Source of the DNA: Clostridia bacterium
GTDB taxonomy: Bacteria; Bacillota; Clostridia; Oscillospirales; Acutalibacteraceae
Assembly (NCBI GenBank): GCA_017631745.1
Contig: JAGBSR010000049.1
Location: 1 to 10,596 of the forward strand
Direction: 5' to 3'
Length of the DNA stretch: 10,596 nucleotides
Part shown: positions 1-6,031 of the stretch, piece after piece
How positions within the stretch are numbered: position 1 is the stretch's first letter
Layout: every line of letters starts with the position of its first letter
Position numbers and translations under genes: made by a program
The notes under the pieces: generated by a model
Databases searched by the model: none
Seen by the model: only the letters and a program-made list of their open reading frames with translations
What the model was told of the DNA's origin: nothing

Positions 1-1401
1 GTCGCGGCCTTCCTTAGCTGAACCACCCGCTGAGTCACCCTCTACGATGTAGATTTCTGTCTTTGAGGGATCTTTTTCAGTACAGTCTGCAAGCTTACCA
101 GGAAGTGAGTTGCTTTCAAGAGGAGACTTTCTTCTTGCAGCTTCTCTTGCGCGTCTTGCAGCTTCTCTTGCTCTTGAAGCATCAAGTGATTTTGAAACGA
201 TTGTCTTTGCAATCTGAGGATTCTCTTCAAAGAAATCTGAGAGTTTATTATAAACTGTGTTACTTACGAGCTTGGTAATTTCAGTGTTACCGAGCTTGCC
301 CTTAGTCTGACCTTCAAACTGTGCTTCTGTAAGCTTAACAGAAATAACAGCAACAAGACCTTCACGGCAGTCTTCACCTGTAAGCTTTGTATCGGCATCC
401 TTTAAGAAGCCGTATTTTTTACCGTATTCATTAAATACTTTTGTAAGGGCAGTTTTAAAACCTGTTTCGTGAGTACCGCCGTCGATAGTATTAACATTGT
501 TGGCATATGAGAAAATTCTTTCTTTATAGCCATCGTTATACATAAGAGCAATTTCGGCACTTCTGTCGCCGTCAACACTTGAGAAGTGAATAACTTTTTC
601 ATGTACTGGTGTAAGACCGTAGGTTTCACCGATATGTTCAACAAATGAGCCGATACCGCCTTCATAGCAGAAATAATCTTCAACTACATTTTCGGGATCT
701 CTCTTATCTGTAAGTGTGATAGCAAGACCTGCATTGAGGAATGCTGACTCACGAAGATGATTTTTAAGAATTTCATAATCATAGATTGTTGTTTCCTGGA
801 AGATAAGTGCATCTGGCTTAAATTTAACAAAAGTACCTGTCTTATCTGTATCACCGATAATTGTAAGGTCAGTTTTAATGTTACCTCTTTCAAATCTCTG
901 ATGATGCACATGGCCGTTCTGTGAAACCTCAACTTCCATCCATTCTGAAAGCGCATTAACAACAGATGAACCAACACCGTGAAGACCGCCTGATACTTTA
1001 TAACCGCTTCCGCCGAATTTACCGCCGGCATGAAGCACTGTAAGAACAACAGTTACAGCGGGAAGACCCTGCTGTTCATTGATACCGACAGGAATACCAC
1101 GGCCGTTATCTCTTACAGTAATAACATCACCGGGTAAAATTTCTACCTCGATGTGAGTACAGTAGCCTGCAAGTGCTTCGTCGATTGAGTTGTCGACGAT
1201 TTCATATACAAGGTGGTGAAGACCTCTCGGGCCTGTTGAACCGATATACATACCGGGTCTTTTTCTTACAGCCTCAAGACCCTCGAGTACCTGAATGGCA
1301 TCAGCATTATATTCTTCTGTTACTGCTGTATTCATTGTTTCGATTATCTCTTCTACTGTTGTAATCTCTTGATTTTCAGCGTTAGCCTTGATTTCATCCA
1401 T
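1..1401 (-). CDS. gyrB: DNA gyrase subunit B, 3' end cut by the window edge
   Basis: ATPase subunit of DNA gyrase; with GyrA it introduces negative supercoils into DNA. The frame is open for 467 codons to base 1, against roughly 640 residues for full-length family members, so about 170 C-terminal residues are missing. Visible motifs: the GHKL ATPase site with YEIVDNSIDEA (Glu67, Asn71), RDNGRGIP (Asp98) and VSGGLHGVG (136-144); the transducer region; then the start of TOPRIM with EGDSAGG at 454-460 (Glu454 metal ligand). The start at 1401 follows GGAGG (1410-1414) by 8 bases. It adds about 23 acidic residues compared with B. subtilis GyrB; an internal ATG at 1335 would give the usual length but has a poorer ribosome-binding site. 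Position 167 is His where E. coli Arg136 normally lies (see findings). It lies 43 bp after remB and is probably followed by gyrA outside the window. Confidence 0.98.
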   Translation of the reverse strand, partial: MDEIKANAENQEITTVEEIIETMNTAVTEEYNADAIQVLEGLEAVRKRPGMYIGSTGPRGLHHLVYEIVDNSIDEALAGYCTHIEVEILPGDVITVRDNGRGIPVGINEQQGLPAVTVVLTVLHAGGKFGGSGYKVSGGLHGVGSSVVNALSEWMEVEVSQNGHVHHQRFERGNIKTDLTIIGDTDKTGTFVKFKPDALIFQETTIYDYEILKNHLRESAFLNAGLAITLTDKRDPENVVEDYFCYEGGIGSFVEHIGETYGLTPVHEKVIHFSSVDGDRSAEIALMYNDGYKERIFSYANNVNTIDGGTHETGFKTALTKVFNEYGKKYGFLKDADTKLTGEDCREGLVAVISVKLTEAQFEGQTKGKLGNTEITKLVSNTVYNKLSDFFEENPQIAKTIVSKSLDASRAREAARRAREAARRKSPLESNSLPGKLADCTEKDPSKTEIYIVEGDSAGGSAKEGRD

Positions 1402-1444
1402 GGCTAATACCTCCGTTTCGTTATTTTACAATATATAAATTAAT

Positions 1445-1705
1445 TTAATACTTCATTTCCTGAGTTCTCTTTAAAAGTGTGGCGCAGGATATCTGAGAAA
1501 GATAAATTTTAAAGTCTTTTTCCTTATCACTGCAAACTATAAAAGATTTCGGCAATTCATTTGATACAGTCTGTACCCTGCCGTGCTTTTCAGCCTCAGA
1601 TAAATAATTTCTTGTGTTCTTTGATACAGTTGTTCCGTCAAGGTCAAATATACCTATAATTTCATCGTGAACTATAACCGTACTTTGTCCCAGATGAAGA
1701 TACAT
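1445..1705 (-). CDS. remB: Extracellular matrix regulator RemB / DUF370 family protein
   Basis: An 86-residue protein of the DUF370 family, called RemB or YaaB in B. subtilis, where the gene also sits between recF and gyrB. The family hallmarks are visible: MYLHLGQ at the N terminus, IIGIFDLDGTTVSK (16-29), LPKSFIV (51-57) and YLSQISCATLLKR (68-80). In B. subtilis RemA and RemB promote expression of biofilm matrix genes, and RemA is a DNA-binding protein; the molecular role of RemB is less clear, so the function here is inherited from family and position only. A purine-rich AAGGGG lies 8 bases before the ATG and overlaps the end of recF, suggesting coupled translation. The gap to recF is 17 bp. 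No signal peptide or membrane segment is visible. Confidence 0.93.
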   Translation of the reverse strand: MYLHLGQSTVIVHDEIIGIFDLDGTTVSKNTRNYLSEAEKHGRVQTVSNELPKSFIVCSDKEKDFKIYLSQISCATLLKRTQEMKY

Positions 1706-1722
1706 AAATATTTCCCCTTAGA

Positions 1723-2811
1723 TTATTTGATTTTACCGCCCTTAAGCTCAATCTTTTTACCTGATTTAAGATTTTTAACTGTTGAGGGGTCACAGCAGGT
1801 AATAAAAACCTGCCAATCTTTTATATGATTTAAAATATAATTCTGTCTTGTTTCGTCCAGCTCACTCATTACATCGTCAAGAAGCGCAACAGGCTGCTGA
1901 TCAGAAAAGCTTTTTATAACAGCGGCTTCGCCTAATTTAAGTGAAAGAGCCGCTGATCTTTGCTGACCCTGAGAGCCGTAATTTCTTGCAGATAATCTGT
2001 CAATTTTAATATCAAGATCATCTCTATGAGGACCCACAGAGGTTGAACCTGTTACAAGGTCGTTTTTTCTTGAAAGATAGAGCTGATTTTTCATATTTTC
2101 ATAAAGCTCCTGCTTTGAATCACCTGCAATCATTGTCTGCTGAAGATATGAAATATCAAGCTTTTCTTTACCTGAAGATAAGCCGCTGTATATATCCTGA
2201 GAATATAAACTTAATTTGTTTATATATCCGAGTCTTTGTCTTACAATTTCAGAAGCAAAAAATGCAATTCTGTCTTCCCATACATCAAGAGTATCATATA
2301 ACTCCGAATGAAAAGCTATATCCTTTAAAAGAATATTTCTCTGAGCAATAGCCTTATTATAGTTAGAAAGAGTTACTGCATATTTAGGCTTGAGCTGACT
2401 TATGGCAATATCGAGAAATCTTCTTCTTTCATAAGGTCCTTCTTTTACCAGAGAAAGATGAACGGGAGAAAAAACTACAGATAAAAAATTACCCATAATC
2501 TGACCTGAGGTCTTCTTTATACCATTAAGCACAAACTTCTTTCCGTCACATATTTCAAGATGAGCCTGATGTTCTCTGTCATAGGCATTGAAATCCATAT
2601 CAAGAATAGCTTTACTGCTGTTAAAATTTATAAGCTCACTGTCCTTTGAGCCTCTGAAAGATCTGCAACCCGTAAAAAGCCATATACCTTCAAGAAGATT
2701 AGTCTTACCCTGAGCATTCTGACCGTAAATAATATTTACACTGTCACAAGGCTCAAGCTCGCACTTTTCAATATTTCTGAAATTTTTTACCTGGAGATAA
2801 GTTACATCCAT
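1723..2811 (-). CDS. recF: DNA replication and repair protein RecF
   Basis: SMC-like ATPase that, with RecO and RecR, loads RecA at single-strand gaps. The protein has 362 residues, normal for the family. N-terminal FRNI (11-14) is typical, followed by Walker A GQNAQGKT (30-37), the SVGPHRDDL block (258-266), the ABC signature GSQGQQRS (279-286) and Walker B VALLDDVMSELD (308-319), with Asp312 and Asp313 as the metal and catalytic acidic pair. Unlike the longer SMC proteins it has no extended coiled coil. The ATG at 2811 is preceded by CGGAGA about 10 bases upstream and follows yaaA by 19 bp. Its place between yaaA and remB is the standard Firmicutes arrangement, so it is probably read from the dnaA or dnaN promoter. 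Confidence 0.98.
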   Translation of the reverse strand: MDVTYLQVKNFRNIEKCELEPCDSVNIIYGQNAQGKTNLLEGIWLFTGCRSFRGSKDSELINFNSSKAILDMDFNAYDREHQAHLEICDGKKFVLNGIKKTSGQIMGNFLSVVFSPVHLSLVKEGPYERRRFLDIAISQLKPKYAVTLSNYNKAIAQRNILLKDIAFHSELYDTLDVWEDRIAFFASEIVRQRLGYINKLSLYSQDIYSGLSSGKEKLDISYLQQTMIAGDSKQELYENMKNQLYLSRKNDLVTGSTSVGPHRDDLDIKIDRLSARNYGSQGQQRSAALSLKLGEAAVIKSFSDQQPVALLDDVMSELDETRQNYILNHIKDWQVFITCCDPSTVKNLKSGKKIELKGGKIK

Positions 2812-2830
2812 TTTCTTTATTCTCCGAAAA

Positions 2831-3073
2831 TTATTTTACTATCTCATAGATAACTCTTTCATATTCAAAGTTATCACCTTCAAAAAGCTTTTTGCCTCTT
2901 GAAATACAGATTTCACCGTTAACCTTAACAAGTGAATCCTGAATTATCCATTTTGCCTGACCGCCGGTAGAAACTGCATTTGAAAGTTTAAGAGCAGCGT
3001 CAAGTCTTATATTTTCTGTTGTTATTTTTACCGGTACTCTTTTTTTCTCGGCAACCTTAACTTTAATTTTCAT
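2831..3073 (-). CDS. yaaA: S4-domain RNA-binding protein, YaaA type
   Basis: An 80-residue protein whose core, from about residue 18, matches the small S4-domain protein found between dnaN and recF in Firmicutes (YaaA of B. subtilis, unrelated to E. coli YaaA). Landmarks are LDAALKLSNAVSTGGQAKW (24-42) and LVKVNGEICISRGKKLFEGD (48-67), the typical S4 alpha-L fold with basic residues for RNA contact. The family is thought to act in ribosome assembly or RNA binding; that is family inference. The first 16 residues are lysine-rich and somewhat longer than in B. subtilis (about 71 residues in total). The start at 3073 has only a weak purine stretch (AGAGAG) upstream. Spacing is 19 bp after dnaN and 19 bp before recF. 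Confidence 0.93.
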   Translation of the reverse strand: MKIKVKVAEKKRVPVKITTENIRLDAALKLSNAVSTGGQAKWIIQDSLVKVNGEICISRGKKLFEGDNFEYERVIYEIVK

Positions 3074-3092
3074 TTATATCAACTCTCTGTGA

Positions 3093-4208
3093 TTAGATTC
3101 TGATAGGAAGAATAAGGAAGAAGAAGCTGTCTCCCTCTAAGGGTGTGATGATAATAGGCTGATTTGATGAGCCCATTTCTATTTTAATTTCATCACAGTC
3201 ACAAACCTTGAGAGCATCGAGAACAAATCTGTTATTGAAACCGATTTCAAGGTTGTTACCTTCAATTTCAGCTGCCAGCTTATCGCTTGCAGTACCGATA
3301 GCAGTAACTGATGAGAATTTCATAACTCCGTTTTCAATTACACAGCGAACAGGGCTTGATTTATCTGTGATAATAAGTGATGTTCTTTCAATACATTCAA
3401 TAAGACTTCTTGTGGGAACAATAACACTTGTTGAATGAGTCATGGGAATAGCTGCCTTATAATCGATGAATTTACCTTCAAGAAGTCTTGAAATAATTTC
3501 ATATTCCTTATACTTAAAGATAATGTGTCTGTCACCGATGTAAATTACAATCTGTGTGTCATCGTCGCCGGAAAGCTTTGTAATTTCACCGAGAGTTTTT
3601 GCGGGTACAACAAACTCAAGTGTTTTACCTGCATTGTCGTCGTTATCATAAAGGAAGTCAACATTTTCTCTTCTGATAGCAAGTCTTGCACCGTCAACTG
3701 CAACGAGAACAATTTTGCCGTCAGTAATTTCAAACTTAACACCGGTATGTACGGGGTTTCGTTCGCTTGTTGAAACTGAGAAGATTGTCTTCTTTATCAT
3801 ATCCTTGATAGTGCCGAGCTCAAGAGTGATTGAAGTATACTTATTAATAGAAGGAAGCTCGGGATAATCGTCAGCTGATGTGCCGATAAGTGAGTATTCT
3901 GTTTCACCGCTTTTTATTTTTGAGATGTTTCTTTCATCACAGTCAATAGTTACAACATCATCGGGAAGCATTCTCATAATATCGCAAAGATTCTTTGCAT
4001 TGAGTACTATTTTACCCTGAGAAGAAACCTTAGCATCTAATGTTGCAACGGAGCCGACCTCAAGATCATAGCCTGTAAGTGTAATCTGGCTTTCTTTAGC
4101 ATCAATAAGAATACCCTCAAGAGCAGGGATTGTTGACTTATTTGAAACTGTTCTTTGAATGTTTAAACATGCTTTTGCAAGCTCTGAGCTGTTACATTGA
4201 ATTTTCAT
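3093..4208 (-). CDS. dnaN: DNA polymerase III sliding clamp, beta subunit
   Basis: The beta clamp, a ring-shaped dimer that encircles DNA and tethers the replicative polymerase and repair partners. From the chosen start it has 371 residues, about the usual 365-380. Typical segments are MKIQCNSSELAKA (1-13), the VDGARLAIRR block (171-180), EGKFIDYKAAIP (244-255) and the C-terminal LILPIRI, equivalent to the LPMRL-type end next to the partner-binding cleft. The frame stays open upstream to an ATG at 4229, but GGAGG at 4216-4220 lies 7 bases before the ATG at 4208 and would fall inside the longer version, so 4208 is the start. It lies downstream of the dnaA-dnaN origin and heads the dnaN-yaaA-recF-remB-gyrB series. 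Confidence 0.98.
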   Translation of the reverse strand: MKIQCNSSELAKACLNIQRTVSNKSTIPALEGILIDAKESQITLTGYDLEVGSVATLDAKVSSQGKIVLNAKNLCDIMRMLPDDVVTIDCDERNISKIKSGETEYSLIGTSADDYPELPSINKYTSITLELGTIKDMIKKTIFSVSTSERNPVHTGVKFEITDGKIVLVAVDGARLAIRRENVDFLYDNDDNAGKTLEFVVPAKTLGEITKLSGDDDTQIVIYIGDRHIIFKYKEYEIISRLLEGKFIDYKAAIPMTHSTSVIVPTRSLIECIERTSLIITDKSSPVRCVIENGVMKFSSVTAIGTASDKLAAEIEGNNLEIGFNNRFVLDALKVCDCDEIKIEMGSSNQPIIITPLEGDSFFFLILPIRI

Positions 4209-4215
4209 GCTTAAT

Positions 4216-4220
4216 CCTCC
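4216..4220 (-). promoter_or_regulatory. dnaN ribosome-binding site that fixes the start codon
   Basis: On the minus strand this reads GGAGG, with a 7-base spacer to the ATG at 4206-4208. The longer in-frame start at 4229 lies upstream of it and has no comparable site, so the shorter protein beginning MKIQ is preferred. Confidence 0.85.
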
Positions 4221-4249
4221 GAAAATCATAAAATAATATAATTAATAAA

Positions 4250-4264
4250 TAGTAGTAGTAGTAG
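4250..4264 (+). repeat. DnaA-trio element, five TAG repeats
   Basis: Five perfect tandem TAG units on the plus strand (3'-GAT-5' when read from the box side), followed on the other flank by A/T triplets such as AAA and AAT. The published DnaA-trio motif is 3'-[G/A]A[T/C]-5', on which DnaA assembles along one strand to open the origin. The GGGGG cluster and a DnaA box lie next to it on one side, and the AT-rich tract towards dnaN on the other. Confidence 0.85.
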
Positions 4265-4268
4265 GGGG

Positions 4269-4277
4269 TGTTGAAAA
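4269..4277 (-). promoter_or_regulatory. DnaA box next to the DnaA-trio
   Basis: Minus strand reads TTTTCAACA, 7 of 9 matches to the consensus. It directly abuts the C-run and then the trinucleotide repeats, the exact place where the anchoring DnaA box of the B. subtilis unwinding system lies, so position supports it more than sequence does. Confidence 0.6.
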
Positions 4278-4291
4278 TTAGGAAAAGGTAA

Positions 4292-4300
4292 ATTTTATCA
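4292..4300 (-). promoter_or_regulatory. Possible extended -10 promoter for dnaN
   Basis: Minus strand reads TGATAAAAT, an extended -10 (TGn plus TAAAAT). No convincing -35 lies 17 bases upstream. Transcription from here would cross the DnaA-trio and give a leader of about 75-80 bases before dnaN. Tentative. Confidence 0.3.
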
Positions 4301-4343
4301 GATTTCAAGCACATTCGAGCCACTTTTTTCATGTGAAAATTTT

Positions 4344-4352
4344 TGTGTAAAA
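4344..4352 (-). promoter_or_regulatory. Degenerate DnaA box
   Basis: Minus strand reads TTTTACACA, 7 of 9 matches to the consensus, in the common orientation of this array. In AT-rich DNA such a match can arise by chance. Confidence 0.35.
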
Positions 4353-4381
4353 TTTTGCATTTTTAACACGGTAATTTTTCG

Positions 4382-4390
4382 TGTGTTTAA
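4382..4390 (-). promoter_or_regulatory. Degenerate DnaA box
   Basis: Minus strand reads TTAAACACA, 7 of 9 matches to the consensus, in the same orientation as the perfect box and separated from it by 2 bp. Weak on its own; its position and orientation are what support it. Confidence 0.4.
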
Positions 4391-4392
4391 TA

Positions 4393-4401
4393 TGTGGATA
4401 A
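4393..4401 (-). promoter_or_regulatory. Perfect consensus DnaA box
   Basis: Minus strand reads TTATCCACA, identical to the DnaA box consensus. It is the strongest box I can find in the window and lies 36 bp downstream of dnaA. Confidence 0.9.
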
Positions 4402-4425
4402 ATGTGTGTTGAATGTTAAATAAAA

Positions 4426-4434
4426 TGTGGACAA
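4426..4434 (-). promoter_or_regulatory. DnaA box, one mismatch
   Basis: Minus strand reads TTGTCCACA against the consensus TTATCCACA (8 of 9). It lies 4 bp beyond the dnaA stop codon and has the same orientation as the perfect box at 4393-4401. Confidence 0.75.
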
Positions 4435-4437
4435 AAA

Positions 4438-5748
4438 TCAGCTTTCGTTGATGTTTTTGATGATGTCGTCAACAGTAGCTTTAAGTGCAACATCTTTTTC
4501 AATTTTGCCCTTGATTTCCTTAAGTGCATATATAATTGTAGAGTGATGCTTATTACCGAATTCCGAGCCTATTGATTTAAGTGAAAGACCTGTTACCTGA
4601 TCAACAATATAGATAGCAACCTGTCTTGCCTGAGAAATATTGGCATTTCTCTTATCTGAACGGATGTCTGCAGCACTTACATTAAATGTGCGTGAAACCT
4701 CGTTGATAATATTTTCAACTGTTACGGGTACAGGCTGAGAGTCATTTATGATATCGCTGATTGCTCTCTTTGCAAGTGAAAGATTAATCTTTATACCCTC
4801 AACATCCTGATAAGCCTTGATTCTCTTTATAATACCCTCAATCTGACGGATATTCTTTTTGATATTGTCGGCAATGAATTTGATAACATCGTCGGAAAGC
4901 TCAATTTCGTGGTCGAGAGCCTTTTTCTTAACGATTGCCATTCTTGTTTCAAGTGTGGGAGGCTGAATATCGGCTATAAGACCCATTTCAAATCTTGTGC
5001 GCAGTCTCTCTTCAAGAGTCATCATTTCTTTTGGCGGACGGTCAGATGTAAGAACAATCTGTGAGCCGTTTGATGTCAGAGCATTAAATGTGTGGAAGAA
5101 TTCTTCCTGCACCTGATCACCTCGTGAAATGAACTGCACGTCATCAACAAGAAGCACATCACAGCCTCTGTATTTTTCGTGGAACACATGGGTGTTATGA
5201 TTACCGATATGATGAACAAGGTCGTTGGTGAAATGCTCGGCACTTGTGTAGATGATATCGGCGTTTGGATTGTTGTTTTTTATTTCATCCATAATAGCCA
5301 TAAGAAGATGGGTCTTGCCCAGACCTGAATGGCCGTATATAAACAGAGGGTTATATGTTTTGCCGGGATTGCTTGCAACATTCATAGCTGCGGCATAGGC
5401 AAATTTGTTTGAGGGACCTGTGATGAAATTATTAAAGGTATAATCATATTCGTCGCTGGTATCCTCTTTGCTGTCACCGTCGGATGAAAGAGATTTTTTC
5501 TGTTCCTCAGGCACTACAAAATCAACATTTACATGGAAGCCGAATATTGATTCGAGGGTTGAGTGGATGATACCTAAAAACTTATCAATTACTATACCCT
5601 TTTTAAATTCGTTGATTGAAAGATAAACAGTGTCATTTTTAAACGATACAAACTCAAGGGGCTGAAGCCAAACCTTATAGGCAACTTCTGTTACATTGTT
5701 CTGAAGCTCCTGCTGTACCAATTCCCAGATTTCGTTGAATGAATCCAT
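4438..5748 (-). CDS. dnaA: Chromosomal replication initiator protein DnaA
   Basis: AAA+ initiator that binds DnaA boxes and opens the origin. It has 436 residues, normal for Firmicutes. Domain I covers about 1-80 (WELVQQEL, YKVWLQPLEF); a short acidic domain II linker follows at about 81-100; the AAA+ domain begins at YTFNNFITGPSN, with Walker A GHSGLGKT (139-146), Walker B LLVDDVQF (199-206), sensor I LTSDRPP (233-239), box VII ERLRTRF (247-253) and sensor II Arg301. Domain IV has ARQVAIY (374-380) and the DnaA signature near 396-410. That signature reads GNKHHSTI instead of the usual GGRDHTTV, placing His at the normally Asp position (see findings). The start at 5748 follows AAGGAGGT by 6 bases. 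The gene lies head-on to the rightward fork if the origin is at 4209-4437, as also in B. subtilis. Confidence 0.99.
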   Translation of the reverse strand: MDSFNEIWELVQQELQNNVTEVAYKVWLQPLEFVSFKNDTVYLSINEFKKGIVIDKFLGIIHSTLESIFGFHVNVDFVVPEEQKKSLSSDGDSKEDTSDEYDYTFNNFITGPSNKFAYAAAMNVASNPGKTYNPLFIYGHSGLGKTHLLMAIMDEIKNNNPNADIIYTSAEHFTNDLVHHIGNHNTHVFHEKYRGCDVLLVDDVQFISRGDQVQEEFFHTFNALTSNGSQIVLTSDRPPKEMMTLEERLRTRFEMGLIADIQPPTLETRMAIVKKKALDHEIELSDDVIKFIADNIKKNIRQIEGIIKRIKAYQDVEGIKINLSLAKRAISDIINDSQPVPVTVENIINEVSRTFNVSAADIRSDKRNANISQARQVAIYIVDQVTGLSLKSIGSEFGNKHHSTIIYALKEIKGKIEKDVALKATVDDIIKNINES

Positions 5749-5796
5749 ATATTTACCTCCTTTATATTTTTAAAAAATCAGATATGTTTCTTCTGC

Positions 5797-5850
5797 ATAT
5801 ATAGTATTATTAATTATTATATATATAAATAATATTAACAACAGAATAAA
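5797..5850. other. Low-complexity AT tract upstream of dnaA
   Basis: Over 50 bp made almost wholly of A and T, including alternating TATATATATA around 5819-5827. It falls in the inferred 5' leader of dnaA. It could ease strand opening or simply be AT-rich leader; it has no adjacent consensus DnaA box or trio repeats. The rest of 5749-6031 holds the two divergent promoters and nothing else I can identify. Confidence 0.5.
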
Positions 5851-5879
5851 TAACAATAATACATAATACTTCACTTTTC

Positions 5880-5908
5880 ATTCTATCATATTTTTTTGCC
5901 TGTTGCAA
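5880..5908 (-). promoter_or_regulatory. Likely dnaA promoter
   Basis: On the minus strand: -35 TTGCAA (5903-5908), a 17-base spacer, and -10 TAGAAT (5880-5885) preceded by TG one base upstream, i.e. an extended -10 of SigA type. Predicted start near 5873 gives a leader of about 125 bases before dnaA. No consensus DnaA box is found around it. Confidence 0.65.
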
Positions 5909-5969
5909 GTGTTTTTATAACAATTAAGATCTATTATGTTGAAAAGTATTTATATTTATAAAAGGCAGG

Positions 5970-5998
5970 TTGATTTTGAAATAAATAAAAGCTATAAT
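5970..5998 (+). promoter_or_regulatory. Promoter of ogg-nth
   Basis: -35 TTGATT (5970-5975), a 17-base spacer, and a perfect -10 TATAAT (5993-5998). Predicted start near 6005 gives a leader of about 27 bases before the ATG at 6032. It lies inside the in-frame extension that begins at 5936, which argues against that longer start. Confidence 0.75.
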
Positions 5999-6031
5999 AA
6001 GAAAAAAATCACCCTCGGACGGATGAAAAAT

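Larger units (their letters stand above)
4209..4437. other. oriC: Chromosomal replication origin (oriC) in the dnaA-dnaN gap
   Basis: A 229-bp non-coding, AT-rich segment between dnaA and dnaN. Read on the minus strand from dnaA towards dnaN it holds a near-consensus DnaA box (4426-4434), a perfect box (4393-4401), degenerate boxes with two mismatches at 4382-4390 and 4344-4352, a degenerate box at 4269-4277 touching a C-run (GGGGG at 4264-4268 on the plus strand), five trinucleotide repeats (4250-4264), and an AT-only tract from 4227 to 4251 apart from the cytosine at 4227. This order (box, GC cluster, DnaA-trio, AT-rich unwinding DNA) is the basal unwinding system described in B. subtilis. 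The strand-switched gene orientation nearby agrees. Exact limits of the functional origin cannot be read from sequence. Confidence 0.92.

Noticed and set aside
2043..2351. A 102-codon plus-strand frame inside recF, and similar frames inside gyrB, dnaN, the sugar transferase and CPBP genes
   Set aside because: All lie wholly within well-supported genes on another frame and show no domain, sensible ribosome-binding site or conserved motif.
4209..4229. Longer dnaN start at 4229 adding MIFGGLS
   Set aside because: These codons contain the GGAGG ribosome-binding site for the ATG at 4208, and the added residues are not part of the family N terminus.
4326..4339. Inverted repeat TTTTCA-TG-TGAAAA within oriC as an operator
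   Set aside because: The spacer is only two bases and the arms are AT-rich, so it may be coincidental among the DnaA-box-like sequences; no regulator can be assigned.
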